Assembly: GCA_037976565.1 (NCBI GenBank)
Contig: CP137680.1
Coordinates: forward strand, 19,246,675 to 19,310,674
Direction: 5' to 3'
Source: Mesocentrotus franciscanus
Taxonomy: Eukaryota; Echinodermata; Echinoidea; Camarodonta; Strongylocentrotidae
DNA: 64,000 bases
Below the pieces are notes generated by a model. The model was not told the origin of the DNA. It did no database searches and saw nothing but the letters and a program-made list of their open reading frames with translations. The position numbers and the translations under genes are program-made. Position 1 is the first letter of the stretch. Each line of letters starts with the position of its first letter. Below, piece by piece: positions 44,929 to 56,435 of this stretch.

Positions 44929-45150
44929 GTCAAGATCTTGACTAGACCGAAGATTTCTGTCTCTTTCGTTCGTTAGCCTCTGATTTGGGTAGGGTCGGCT
45001 CCTCTCTTGAGAAGAGCCGACCCTACCCAAATCAGAGGCTAACGAACGAAAGAGACAGAAATCTTCGGTCTAGTCAAGATCTGAGAAGAGCCGACCCTAC
45101 CCAAATCAGAGGCTAACGAACGAAAGAGACAGAAATCTTCGGTCTATATA
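44929..45150. repeat. ~75 bp unit present three times (one inverted, two direct)
   Basis: The unit GAGAAGAGCCGACCCTACCC to ATCTTCGGTCTAG occurs inverted at about 44935-45005 and directly at about 45009-45078 and 45083-45150. The first two form a hairpin around CTCTCTTGAGAAGAG. The copies are almost identical, so it is recent. Confidence 0.85.
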
Positions 45151-45439
45151 GATCTTGACATGCATCGGTCTTGAACTCTCTCGTGTCTCTGTCGTCGGTG
45201 GACGTGTCGACAAGACGTACGCGGTCGGGGTTTATAGTACGATCGCGTAGGTAAGCAAATTAGGGAATTCCCCTTTTTACTTTACTGCATGACCATATGG
45301 GGGGGGGGGCAGTTTGACCAAGGCGATTCCTCCTCCTCCTATTCTTCTTCATCCTCTTCTTCTAGTATCCTAGGCTTATTCCTAGCTGTTATGCAGCCTA
45401 TCCGAAAGACAGGCCGAGAGGCCCGCCATATTTAAAAAA

Positions 45440-45634
45440 ATGGGGGTGTGTCATTTTTCTTCGAGTATGCCAACATTCAAGACTGCCACCGGCACCACGA
45501 TCTGTCTGCTGCTTCTAATTGTCCTAAAGGTAAAACCAAAGTCAAGCACTCTTTCGGCTTTATCAGCGCTTCCAAGTCCAAGAAGAAAAGGGGAGCTTGT
45601 TTTTTTTCATTCTCTGTCCATTTACCGTACTTGA
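45440..45634 (+). other. Exon-like segment, paralogous to the reverse strand of 48580-48722
   Basis: One plus frame reads FFEYANIQDC...DLSAASNCPKGKTKVKHSF then GFISASKSKKK. The reverse strand of 48722-48580 reads FFEYAYILSAASCPKAAFGF then ISACKKK. Indels between the copies keep the frame, which suggests ancestral coding. No reliable start, stop or splice site was assigned. Confidence 0.35.
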
Positions 45635-45927
45635 TCATTTTCGAATGATCAAACATCGGTCAACGTCCCAATTTAATTCTTCCTTTTTTTCTACTGTGAT
45701 TTACGAGAGACCAGACAGCAATAAACAAAAACTATGGAAACGAGATATGTAATTTAAATGAGCGTTTAATCACTCCGTGCTCGAATCTAGCCGGGAAATA
45801 TTCCAATAACACTCACATTATATAAATATAACAGGTAGTCTATTTATATAGCGAAAGACTGCCGCTTTTCAAATAACATCATACATGATACAAACTCGAA
45901 ATGCGATGTCGCTGATAAATTATACTA

Positions 45928-46807
45928 GGGACTTTTAGATTTGCACGTCGACATAGTGGACTGCAACGTGTGACGTCCTTATAAGGCACTGTGATGTCCT
46001 TTTAAGGCACTGCCGGGCACGGCCCAGTGCCTTTAAAGCCCAAGTCCACTCCAAAAATAACTTACTTTCAATAGAACCAGAAAAATCAGACAAACCAATC
46101 AAAAAAAGTTTGAGCAAAATCGGATAACTAATAAGAAAGTTATGAATTTTTAATGACATGAAAAACTTTGAAAATCACTACACAAATTGGCAACTCACTC
46201 ATGAGTCTGTGACGTATGGTCCTCACTATCCACTAATTATTTTCTTTATATTGATAATATAAATTTCCTATTTTCACCCTAAGAATCTTATTTCTTCACA
46301 CCAGCATCCAAGTTAGATTGTTAGTAATATGTTTTTGTGTGGATGCACAATAAAGAGTAATTTTTGTCCAGTTAAATCATGAAAAATTGAACTTTGATAA
46401 ACTATTTATATAAAAATCATTAATTATGAAATACAATATTCAGAAAATAGTATCAATTCTTCAAAATTCATAAAAGATTTGGGAAATGTCATGCACGCAA
46501 TATGATACAAATCATAAAACCTGGGCAAAGGCATGGGGAAATCAAGTTGTGAGGACATGACGTCACAAACTGATAACATGCATCTTGGCAATTTGTGTTG
46601 TGATTCTCATTGTTCCATAGTTTTACATACTTTTTCAAAAATTCATAACTTTCTTATTAGTTATCCGATTTTGCTCAAACTTTTTTTGATTGGTTTGTCT
46701 GATTTTTCTGCTTTTATTGAAAGTAAGTTATTTTTGGAGTGGACTTGCCCTTTAACACAATGTCACACGCGGCAGTCCACGCTCTCGTCGTGTATTCTAA
46801 AAGTCCC
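45928..46807. mobile_element. TA-flanked element of the GGGACTTTTAGA family, carrying a nested MITE
   Basis: GGGACTTTTAGATTTGCACG after TA (45926-45927), and the inverse ending CTAAAAGTCCC before TA (46808-46809), define the ends. GTGGACTGC and GCAGTCCAC follow inward. Almost all of the interior is another foldback element. Other copies end at 42397 and begin at 63905. Confidence 0.75.
46032..46757. mobile_element. Long-arm MITE (CAAGTCCACTCC family), copy 1
   Basis: AAGCCCAAGTCCACTCCAAA and its inverse end the element; ~115 bp arms pair closely (to GAAAGTTATGAATTTT). The flank words CCTTTAAAG and CCTTTAAC suggest TTAA-type ends. A second copy lies at 62962-63720 and a more distant relative at 60190-60745. 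Confidence 0.85.
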
Positions 46808-47044
46808 TATTGTCAATGCAGGGGCGGCGGAGCGACTTCAAAAGTGGGGGGGGGGGCCCAACATAAAGGGCACAGTTTCGGGAGAAAAAGGGGGCAACTT
46901 TAAAGGGAAATCTCAAGGCGAAAACACACAATTTTGTAGACATTGGTATAAACCCCTACATTGTGATTACATTCAGAGATCTGTTTCTCTTTATACATCA
47001 TAAAAGATATTGCTTAAGCATCATACTTTGCAGTTGGGTGTTAT

Positions 47045-47120
47045 GGTCTGAATATTCATTTGCGAGCGAGCGAAGCGAGCGATGAACAAATTTAAGATTT
47101 GTGAGGTCGCAGTGCGAAAA
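47045..47120. other. GCGAGCGAGCGAAGCGAGCG tract
   Basis: A short GAGCGAAGCGAGC-type repeat is preceded by AGGGGCGGCGGAGCGACTTC and a G run (46815-46860). It looks like a fragment of a dispersed repeat; no gene is seen. Confidence 0.4.
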
Positions 47121-47990
47121 ATTACATCTTACTTATAAAGAGGGAAAAACCCAATACTGATGGGGGTATAAGCACATTCTCGTTAGGTCTATGTTTGGAG
47201 TCTGAATAGTGTTGTTTGGATGCCTTTTCGTAGCTAGGGAAACGTACGTGCTTCAACTGACGACACAACATCTTGCTAATAGGAGCAGGACCCCGAACAG
47301 GACAGGTGATCACGGTTAATGAGTTATCGTTTAATTGGAAGATCAAATATAAAATTGTATATGAGATTAGGTCTCTTTAAATGTTAGAATACTGTAGAAA
47401 ATCTAGCACTTATTCGAAGTAAATATCACATTAGTCTGTAAACATGATTGTGCATTTAGCGATAGAAATTTGTGGTATTTGCGCTTTATGGATACATAAA
47501 ATTCATTTAACAAAAAGAAAAGTCCAATAAAAGATATTTTGAGCTGATAGAAAAAGGAAAGAAACGAAACAAAATCAAACCAACAAACATGTGTTGAGCA
47601 GTCACGTACTGCAAAACAAATAATGCAGTCGTGTGTATATGTACAGTCGATGAAAATAAGTTAAGATAAATACAGTGCATGTACCTCATGATATATTCAT
47701 TATATATAGCAATCAGATCGGCCAAGTCGCGGCAATACTTTTGTCAGTCAATCGAGTAAATTAACATTCGATCAACCATTAATCAATAATCAATTCGTTT
47801 ATTTTTTATACCAACAACAAAAGTGTTAGTGGAAAAGATCAATTACGGATTTACGGTCAATCAAAAGTCACGGAGGTGCCTAACACAGTGGCTAGGCGGA
47901 GCCGGCGTACACCGTCACCCCATACGCGTAAATCAAATGTACAAAATGAAAACTCCTTGTTTTCAAGATGCATGGTCGAGGCACCTGCCT

Positions 47991-47997
47991 TTATATA
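47991..47997 (-). promoter_or_regulatory. Possible TATA box (minus strand)
   Basis: TATATAA in the context GGGGATATATAAAGGCAGGTG, with upstream GACTCAC and GTGCATTTTATT words, looks like a core promoter reading leftwards. No coding exon was recognised downstream, so it may be a promoter of a mobile element. Confidence 0.3.
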
Positions 47998-48164
47998 TCC
48001 CCCGTTACATTCCCAAAGTGAGTCACCCCCTTCAAATTATTGTGCAACTCTTTCAATGGGAATTCCCACCGTCATAATGCGCCGCTTTCTCTTATACTGT
48101 CTTAGTGAATAAAATGCACAGTGCGGGCAGCAGTCAAACTCACGGTGTCTGCCATCATATTAGA

Positions 48165-48345
48165 AGAGTTGGTCAGTGATCAGCATGAAATGTAACCTTT
48201 CATACGGCCGATCCGCCTGACATCTACTTTTTCATGGACAAAATCATTCCGTGTCTTTGATTGTTAGTCTGTGCCATTGAATCACTTTGTATTGCCTATT
48301 GGTGTACTCATATGAATTATCAAGAGAAAGAGAGAGAGCGAGACA
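48165..48345 (-). repeat. Dispersed repeat, inverted relative of 2221-2400
   Basis: The reverse complement matches the words around CACGGAATGATTTTG, GTAGATGTCAGGCGGAT and TGATAATTCATATG of the copy at 2262-2400, including the adjoining CT/GA microsatellite. Confidence 0.6.
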
Positions 48346-48455
48346 GAGAGAGAGAGACAGAGAGAGAGACAGAGAGAGAGAGACAGAGAGAGACAGAGAG
48401 ACAGAGACAGAGAGACAGAGACAGAGAGACAGAGAGACAGAGACAGAGAGACTGA
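48326..48455. repeat. (GAGACA)n-type microsatellite
   Basis: Interrupted GAGA and GACAGA repeats. The Arg/Glu ORFs over it are artefacts. Confidence 0.95.
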
Positions 48456-48589
48456 TTAAAAATAGGCCTGTATAATACAGAGTGGATGAATAATCATCGA
48501 GAAAGAGATAGATCTATATACTTTAGAGAGATAATACAGGCTAGGAGAGGCAGGGAGAAGTGCAAAACGAAAGAAATACAGAAGATATG

Positions 48590-50170
48590 GTACGTTGAAT
48601 GGACAGAGAATGAAAGAGAACAAGTTACACTTTTCTTCTTGCAAGCGCTGATAAAGCCGAAAGCTGCTTTAGGACAAGAAGCAGCAGACAGAATGTAGGC
48701 ATACTCGAAGAAGATGACAGACCCCCATGTGATGTCTCGATCGGGCCTCTCGGCCTGTACTATTAGAAGAAGAAGATTTAAGGAGAAGAAGAAGCATTAA
48801 AAAGAAGAAGAAGAAGAAGAAGAAGAAGAAGAAGAAGAAGAAGAAGAATTAAAGGAGGCGGAGGAGGAGGAGAACCACATTGGTTATACCTGCCCCCCGT
48901 GGTCATGCAGTCAAAATAAAAGGGGAATTCCCCGATTTTCTAAGGGAGCCGGAGCACGACTAACCCTTCCGCGTTAGTAATTAGACAAGGTGTGCTCAAT
49001 TTTAGTGGTTGGTCACACTTATTAATCGAAGAAGACAAAAGAAATAGGCCAAGAAATATATGAAAATAACCTTTCAGTCTTCCTTCAAAAAGAATGTAAT
49101 TCAAATTGAAAAGTGAATAAAGCTCAAATTTGATGCCCGCGCCGGGATATCTATCTCTCTAATACGCGGTCGTTAGTGTAAACCCAGTATACGTACATAC
49201 ACAGTACAGTCAGGAAGATGAGAACAAATGGAGTGCCCGTCTCGAAAGATTTTCTCGAGGGACAGATATTCAGGATTAACTTGGCTTAACAACAAGAAAT
49301 GTAACCCTCTCCAGCCATCAAATCCATCAACAGCTGCCCTTATCAGACCACAGATCCCCTCTGGCAATGAAATGTTACGCAACGCCTTCTGCTTCCCTAA
49401 GTTCTGTAAACACTCGGTCGTAAAAAAGGCTTAGAAGCCATGCGTTGCACCGCGAAAATGACGTCATACTCAGTGAAGATGTATATAGCTATAACATATA
49501 AAATACAGAATCCACAACATATGGCACAATGCAACCTTCTATTGGTTATCAAATGCTTTTGCTGTGCTCGGAAAACTGTACTGAAGACATAGCCGTTCGA
49601 ACCAGCGAAATCGACCAAGGAAATCGTGAGTTGGAGTGAATGGAAGTTTCTCATCATCATGATTTTCTCAGCTAATTATTGACATTTTCCGCAAATTTCC
49701 GCAAATTGTACATAGCTAGGAAGGTAGTCCAAAGGTTTATCTCCCAAAGTACCTAAATGAAATTGTGTTATATATTTGCGCATTTGTTGAATGAGGGTTA
49801 GAAGTTGTCAATTCATCACCACTTTTCACTCCGAGTACGGGCCGGCGACACATAAGCCGCCGTGCTCGCTGGGCTGGGCTGTGGGTGGAAAGGGAGGACT
49901 TCAGTGCTACCACTGCACTGTACCATTGAGTTGGGGATTAAGGGGATTACGGTAGGGGAAAAAACAGACGCGCGGTGCAACGGAAGGCTTCAAAGGACGG
50001 GCACTCCATTTGTCACATCTTCCTGGTACAGTGGTCGACGAAGTCCACGTTCATGCGTTCAAGACCCAAGTCAAGATCCTGACAAAACGGGACAGAATGA
50101 ACCACAATGGGACATTACTGCCAATGTTAACTCTTCATCTCATGTGAAGTTTGTCTTACATGTAAGTTTA
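48590..50170. repeat. Inverted duplication with exon-like content, right arm
   Basis: Counterpart of 44830-45640. It includes the reverse of the FFEYA...GFISA segment (48722-48580), CGGGCCTCTCGGCCTG (48744), an AAG microsatellite (48803-48848), GGGGAATTCCCC (48922-48933), and the PQWDITANV exon-like segment at 50032-50161. Confidence 0.7.
50032..50161 (+). CDS. Exon-like segment encoding NEPQWDITANVNSSSH
   Basis: A TGGTACAG acceptor-like site (to about 50031) and a strong GTAAGT donor (from 50162) bound an open frame: GRRSPRSCVQDPSQDPDKTG then QNEPQWDITANVNSSSHVKF and VLH. The relative on minus at about 44945-44850 keeps PQWDITANVNSSSH but carries TAATAG where this copy continues to the donor. 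Conservation of the frame between the arms argues for an exon. The family is not recognised and no partner exons were found. Confidence 0.4.
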
Positions 50171-50749
50171 TCACCATAGATTTTGATCTGTAATTTGTTG
50201 TAAGTTAGACCTTGGTATATTTTTATTGTTGTCGCGTCGCGTCGTCGACAAATTATCCCCGTGCATGCTATTCGAGCTAGGCGTAGCCTTGGCTGAAGTA
50301 CCGGCGAGCTCGGGCAGCCACAAAAGGCTCGGCAAGGAAGGTTCGAAGGTGCACTCGTACTCGTGACTCGTCTAACTCTAAAGGTTCATTAATTTTAAAC
50401 TTGACTGAATTCATTATCATTGCAATCAAAAACTTATACTGAGTAAAATTATTACATTTGTCAGTGGTGGATCCAGGAATTTCTTACCGGGGGGGCACGA
50501 AATCGCATGGGGTGAAATATATGAAAACGATGGAGCGAGGCGTCAGCGGCGAGGTCACGGAACGACCAAGGCCAAGCGGGGTGGGTCTGGGAGGGTCAGA
50601 ACCCCTCCCTGAGTAGGAAGCATTTGCAATTTTAGAACCACATTAGGTGCATTTTCAGGCACTTCCTGGAGTAATATGACGTAAAATTGCTTTCTCCTAC
50701 CCTCCAAGAGTAGGGATCCAGGGGCGGATGATGGGATCTAGCTTTTGCT

Positions 50750-51150
50750 AAGGGGGTTGACCCAATGATGACACGGAGCATCGTCCACGAGCTGCAAAGC
50801 GGCGAGGCGATTTTTTGTTGTTGCTATTTTGAACCCCCGTAAGTGATGTTTTCTTGGCATCTAGATCTATATACTAACGCAATGGAGACCATAAAAAGCA
50901 GTGCATGATAACGTCTTTTTAAATCAAGTAACAGTATAAGGGGGGGTTGACCCAAAAACGATGCAAAGCATTGTCCACGAGTCGCATAGCGGCGAGGCGA
51001 TTTTTTTTGGGGGGTGCTATTTTGAACCCCCGTAAGTGATGTTTTCCTGGCATCTACTAACACAATGGAGACCATAAAAAGCAGTGCATGATAACGTCTT
51101 TTTAAATCAAGTAATGAAGTAACAGTTTAAGGGGGGGTTTGACCCGATGA
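50750..51150. repeat. ~190 bp tandem repeat, 2+ units
   Basis: GGGGGTTGACCCAATGATGA to CTTTTTAAATCAAGTAACAG is followed at 50941 by a second near-copy, and at about 51130 by the start of a third. Confidence 0.8.
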
Positions 51151-51619
51151 CGATGCGGATACTGTGTGGGTCTGGACACATGATGGCGTTTTTCTATTCA
51201 CATCACATTTTCACTTGGCAGCCCAAGGGGGGTTAAACCCCTAACCCCTCCCCCATCCCCTCCCCCCCATAGATCCGCCACTGGGATCTTTTGCAAACTG
51301 GAAGCAATAAGCATTACATGTAGGCAATGGAAAAAAGTGCTTGCGAAACGGATAGAAACTTTGTGGTAGGCTCTTCGCGGCACAGGGATGACAGAAAATA
51401 ATATGACAATGAAACCAGCAACTGTGGCAGGATTAATGGCGGGGACAATCTGCATGCTGAAAGAGCACTTAGAATAGGTATATCGGAAAATTAATTCAAG
51501 ACTAAGTTATAAGTTAGAAGTTATAAAGGAGATAAAATCTTTGGTATTAGTCATGTTCGACTTAAAATTGCATGCCCCCGCCCCTTAGGCCTACCCGGTA
51601 AAAAAAACACCTTCTTATA

Positions 51620-51865
51620 ATATCATCCCCCTTTCTTTCTTTTCCCTTCTCAGTATTCTCCTTTTCCCCTTTTCTCTCCTCCGTCTTTCCCCCTTTCTTC
51701 TTTTTCCGCCTTTTCTCTCCTCTCTCTTCCCCTTTCCCCCTCCTTTTTCTCCTCTCCCCTTTTCTTTCCTCCCTCTTTTCTTCTTCTTTCTCTCTTCCCT
51801 TTTTTTCTTTTTCCTCTCCTTTTTCTTTCCCCCTCCTTTTTCTCCTTTTCTTTTTTTTACCGGGG
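51620..51865. repeat. Polypyrimidine tract
   Basis: Continuous CCTTTTCTCC-type sequence. The Lys/Glu/Gly ORF on minus is the translated complement of this low-complexity tract. Confidence 0.9.
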
Positions 51866-52162
51866 GCACGTGCCCCCTGTGCCCCCCTGGATCCGCCACT
51901 GTTTGTGTTACTTGAAAATTCGAGCGAAAAATCTACCCACTCAAAGCCCCTAAGACTAAGAGTAAGAGTAAGACATTGTAATTCAGCTGATTTGTCAGTG
52001 ACGTCACAACATGAACGATGGGCCGCTCAGCTGAAACGATTGACGACGGTGTGCGATGCAGTTTTCGTGCAGCTCACATGTATTGCATGGACTCTACCGT
52101 ACGTACCCCACCTTCATACCCAACGTTGTTTACCTTCATCAAAATCCCCTGGAAATATCGAT

Positions 52163-52264
52163 ATGGACGAAAACATATTAGGACTTGATTTGAGTTTTGA
52201 GGAGATAGAAGAAGGAAGTACCTCGGACATCGACAACGACAATGGAGATTTGGGAGATCTCTAG
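52163..52264 (+). CDS. Small acidic ORF, possible short exon (unrecognised)
   Basis: From the ATG at 52163 in an ATCGATATGG context, the frame reads MDENILGLDLSFEEIEEGST then a Ser/Asp-rich end (DIDNDNGDLGDL) and TAG. A CRE-like TGACGTCA at about 52000 lies upstream. Acidic starts like this occur on PiggyBac-type transposases and many nuclear proteins, but nothing downstream supports either. Confidence 0.25.
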   Translation: MDENILGLDLSFEEIEEGSTSDIDNDNGDLGDL

Positions 52265-53635
52265 ACTATAGATCAATGTGATAACTCCAAATATATAGCG
52301 AGTGGATATAACGTCGATGTTTTAATAGCATTCAAGTATACCGTAGGCTAGACCGAAAGCTTCAGTCTCTGATATCGACGGTTGTTCCGCTGAGATTACA
52401 TCTGGCTCCTCTGACCGCCTCTATACATAGACTGAAGTAGGTCCTATGGGTAGTGTTTGGAAGGAATGGTTCGGTTCGGCCGGACCGAGATGAGTGATAT
52501 GTGCAACAATTTTTTTTGTTCACTCTTTACGTCTTCATTTATCCACTTTGGCTGCAATATTACACTGAATCTTATTGAAAATTAAAAATAACACGGAAAT
52601 ATCTACTTTGACTTACGATAGCTTGCTCATTTAGATCCTAAATTAATGATTAATCTGAGAAAGTTGCCATCTTGGTTTGAGTTTATGAATATTCATTTTT
52701 TTCTTTTCGAATGTCCAATAGCTACATGTACGTACGAGTCGGCCCGGCTTGACCCAGTGATATTTGAATATTCATAAACCAATATCAAACCAAGTGTTCT
52801 GATTGGCCATTGGCATTGTTTTGGTAAGTTGACCCAGAAATATATCGGCCGGGTCATGTCATAGATTACCAGTTCGAATGCATGAACGTACCGTTTCATT
52901 GGTTCTGAGATAAAAATTGGATACCCGGTAATTCGTATAAAGTACGTCCGTAAATTTCGCATTTGGAAATAGGTACCGGTAATCAAAATTTGATAACTGT
53001 ACATAGGAGAAAAATATACATAGTTTTTTTCAATCTGATTTATAAATCAGAAAATTAGATCTAAATAAAGAAAATAGGGGGAGAAAGTTTCGGTGTAAAA
53101 AGTGGTGCAGAATCGGCTCAATCTCTCCCCCCCTGTGCGAGCCGTGTGGATTACCGTCTGTGTAGGGGAATGTTGGCAAATATCAGTTTTATTAAAGAAT
53201 GACCCATACCAGACGGTTATTTCTGTCTAACCGTAGGCCTGTCTGTGCATTACGAGTACATACATATACATGTAATACGTACGTAGCAGTTGTATGCACT
53301 AACTTTAAGTATGATATTTTTGCCTTGCAATTTGCAAATGATCTTATCTTCGATAGATCTCTATTCTGTTCTGTACATTGTATTTTCAAGTAATAATCTG
53401 TAATCTCATGCTTGTGAAATTTAATCAGGCCCAGTGCTATTTTCGTCTATTTTTTTGTCATGTTTGTGTCACTTGTGTGTTGTGATCTAACATCTGAATT
53501 TAAATCATGTCATCTCTGAAATCCTTTATTGATTAGTGGGTTAAGTTCAAGATCTTGTTGTCTGGGATTTTGCTTTAATTTTGCTGTAAATTTGAAAGTG
53601 AAATCATGGGTTAATTACTAGTTTAATTAGGCCAA
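52265..53635. other. No gene recognised
   Basis: Contains several CCAAT and ATTGG words (52800 and 52900) and AT-rich DNA. The ORF pair at 53192-53393 on both strands shows no motif. Confidence 0.35.
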
Positions 53636-53639
53636 GTAA

Positions 53640-53945
53640 GGAGGAGGATTTTTTCCACGATGGCCGCCATGCTAAATATGGCTAGCCATGGTATAACTAT
53701 TCACACATATTGTGCTATTTGAGTATACTGATGCAATGTATGACAAAACAAATGATTTGTATCATTTTAGTCCACTTGCTATAAAGCAAGTTTCAAATTC
53801 AGAAACAGTGAAAACTGTATAAATTATGTTCAGCTTTTTTTTTCTTCCTGAATAGTAAATAGTAAACAAAAGGAGGCGGCGGCCAAAACGGAGGCGGACG
53901 GGGACGAGAAACACATATTTTTTGTTACTTGGCCTTTATATTAAA
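53640..53945. repeat. Third, partial copy of the 32.7 kb / 55 kb repeat
   Basis: CACGATGGCCGCCATGCTAA, TGTGCTATTTGAGTATACTG and GGCGGACGGGGACGAG match 32995-33270 in the same orientation, with a central divergent stretch. Confidence 0.75.
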
Positions 53946-54811
53946 GATCTATACTATGTCCCTTTTGCAGCCAACATCAAATTCTGTAGAACTTTGCAGG
54001 AATTATGAATATGTCATGTATGTCCTATCTGTGAAATTTAAACGTGAGCAGTGTCCTAATATTCAAATTATGCAAGGAAACCCGTTTACTTGCTAGACTT
54101 CACTGTCAGACACTATTGAGTGACTGACTGGCTTTTTCATCTTTGGTAATAACATACATAAAATGAGCTGTAAAGGGTACATGAGCATTTGTCTACATCA
54201 ATAACCCACTTCTTGTAATGGCCAAAATTAAACTGATTGAATCTTTGCGCAGCATAAAGTACGACCATTCGGTACAATGGTCTGAAAAATCAGACTATTA
54301 CTTACTGGCTCTATAGCTCCTAAGTCGATTCGACAACTAATAGTCGTTATTTTCCCACTTAAAGACATTTTCAAGCCCCCCTTTTTTTAGGGAAGTTCTA
54401 AATTAGTATTGTCTTTCAAATGCCGTTGGAATTTAACCTTTTCATTTTTTTGGCCTGCAAATGGGACATAGTACCTTTAACATATTTAAAACTTAAATTT
54501 GTGCATGAAAGTTTCAACACTTGCTGGTCTGTTTTGTAATATATATACAAGTGTCCAAATGAATTATGTTTGACAAGCTCATTGTTAGAGGAAAAGAACA
54601 GAAAGTGAAAATACTTTGTAAATTTTCATAAAGTGCATCTGTTTATTGTCTTGTGGAAGACCTTTAAAATTCAACAAATATCAACGCCTCTGGTAAATGC
54701 AAGCATTCAAGGTTTCGCTTCAAGCCTACTGCCTTTTACATTTTGGCAATCAGTACCACACTACACAAGAAAACACAACTGTACTTTGTGTGCAGGACTC
54801 CTACCATTCTA

Positions 54812-55262
54812 CAATAGGCCTGTTCACACATAACAATTAGTGCGATTTGGATCGCGATGCAGAGATCAAGTTTTTTTGCGACCATTCACACATGTCAATT
54901 TAGTGCAAATTGGATCGCGATGCAAAGAGTGATTTTTATTGGCGACCATTCACGCACGGAGAATTCTCGCTCGACGTCAAGAACGTCCGAACTGCACATG
55001 CGTGAATCTCGACGATGTATGCGCGCTTGGAATCCTGGGATTAAATAAATCAATTTCTGATTCTCAATACCATTCACACACCCGGCAAACTATCGCAATT
55101 ATTCTGAAAAATCGCAAGACTTACTGAGAATCGGATCGCGATGCCAATCGCGAAGATTAGTGAAATTATTCTGTCCACAAACGCAAAAAAAAAGATATTT
55201 GGATCGCGATGCATGAATCGATTTTTAAATCTCACTTTTTTCTGTAGGTGTGAACGCCTCTA
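54812..55262. mobile_element. MITE with GTTCACAC ends and ATCGCGATCC repeats
   Basis: GGCCTGTTCACACATAACAA at the left is mirrored by GTGTGAACGCCTC at the right. TTGGATCGCGATGC recurs at least three times inside and pairs across the middle. A deleted version is at 33522-33805. Confidence 0.65.
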
Positions 55263-55867
55263 TTATGGTGGGATAGCTGTACTTGACCTTGTACATACAT
55301 GTATGTCGTGAGTTATGTTTTTATTGTTCAGGAATGAAAGATGTTATGCCTATTGTTTGGTTGTTGGTTCTTATTACAGTCAAACCTGCTGTTGTGACAA
55401 CCTACATGTACATGCATCTAGATAGACCACCTGTCAATTAAAACCTACAATTTTTGTTTCCCTTGAACTCTTGAAGCGATGCTTTTCATTGAAACATATT
55501 AGGCCAAATAACAATAATGAGGTGTTACTCGTCCCCGCCCGCCTCCTTTTTGGCGGCCGTCTCCTTCTTTTTACTATTTACTATTCAGAAGAAGAAAAAA
55601 AAAAAAAAAAAAGCCTGTGGTATACATTTTGTTTAAATGGCTTCTAAAGTGATACAAATCATTTGTTTTGTCATACATGTACATTGCATTAGTATACTCA
55701 CATAGCACAATATCTGTGAATAAATAGCCTTGGCCAGCTATAATTAGCATGGCAGCCATCTTGGAAAAAAATTGCAACAAAATTGCAAAAAAGTAAATAG
55801 TAATGCCCTGCTTCCTCCTTTTTTTTTAAAGTCCGGACGAGAACCATGTTATTTTTGTTATTTGACC

Positions 55868-55985
55868 TGGGCCCCGTTTCACAAAACTTGTCATCAGTGA
55901 CAAATGACAGTTTGTGTTATAAGCTACTGAAATCCTTGCTTCTGATTGGTTATCAGCAGATTTGTCACTGATTTTTGTGTGTTTA
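55868..55985. mobile_element. Partial MITE with GGGCCCCGTTTCACAAAACT end
   Basis: Only one outer end is clear. TTGTCATCAGTGACAAATGA is followed later by an inverse-like ATCAGCAGATTTGTCACTGAT. It has the GGGCCCCGTyTyACAAA pattern of the MITE at 39658. Confidence 0.55.
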
Positions 55986-56435
55986 AAGACCATCTGCCTG
56001 TAAACTGTAAAGGCCGCCTTTTGCGTTTTCTTTTGTTGATCTTTCGCTTTTGGTTTCACTGTACTCATACACACTGTATTTATGAACAACAAAATCAAGC
56101 ACGTCTAATTTTCTTTATTTGTTGTTTTGTTATGATAATGATGCCATGATTGAGAACCGAATATAAATGTTCTAAGAAAAGTGTGCTGTATCCTAAACAT
56201 AGAGATATCTTGCCTAGTTTGGATGCTAAAATGAAGAAAAAGGTTAAGATCTCTTGCCATGGCTAGAGAAACAATTAACAGTACACACTACACAGTACCC
56301 TCTGAATTCCAGTAACTAATCTTCATAATTATGAATGTCAGAATTGAAAGACAAGCTGCCAAATGTCCTTGAGCAGTCACCAAAAAATAGCAGTTCAGGA
56401 GAGCCACAAAGTCATTCATGAATCATGAATCTAAT

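Larger units (their letters stand above)
44830..45640. repeat. Inverted duplication with exon-like content, left arm (partner 48590-50170)
   Basis: Three landmark blocks appear in inverse order and orientation in the right arm. They are the segment encoding PQWDITANVNSSSH (minus, about 44850-44945), the GGGAATTCCCC and pyrimidine-tract block (45255-45420), and the TTCTTCGAGTATGCC block (45455-45620). Spacing differs, so the arms have been reshuffled by later insertions. Confidence 0.7.
50463..51901. mobile_element. Element or composite ending in CAGTGGYGGATCCAGG
   Basis: CAGTGGTGGATCCAGG (50463) and the inverse CCTGGATCCGCCACTG (ending 51901) are both followed inward by GGGGGGCAC-type G runs, and both are flanked by TTTGT. 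Further partial ends of the same type occur inside (about 50715 and 51270), so several copies may be nested. Confidence 0.5.
54480..56115. repeat. Large inverted duplication, right arm (partner 32740-34150)
   Basis: The reverse complement of the left arm, with extra sequence at 54812-55262 where a palindromic MITE is more complete, and a partial MITE end at 55868. Confidence 0.8.

Noticed and set aside
48261..48475. Arg/Glu-rich ORFs
   Set aside because: Translated GAGACA microsatellite.
51615..51899. Lys/Glu/Gly-rich 94-codon ORF on minus
   Set aside because: Complement of a polypyrimidine tract; composition only.
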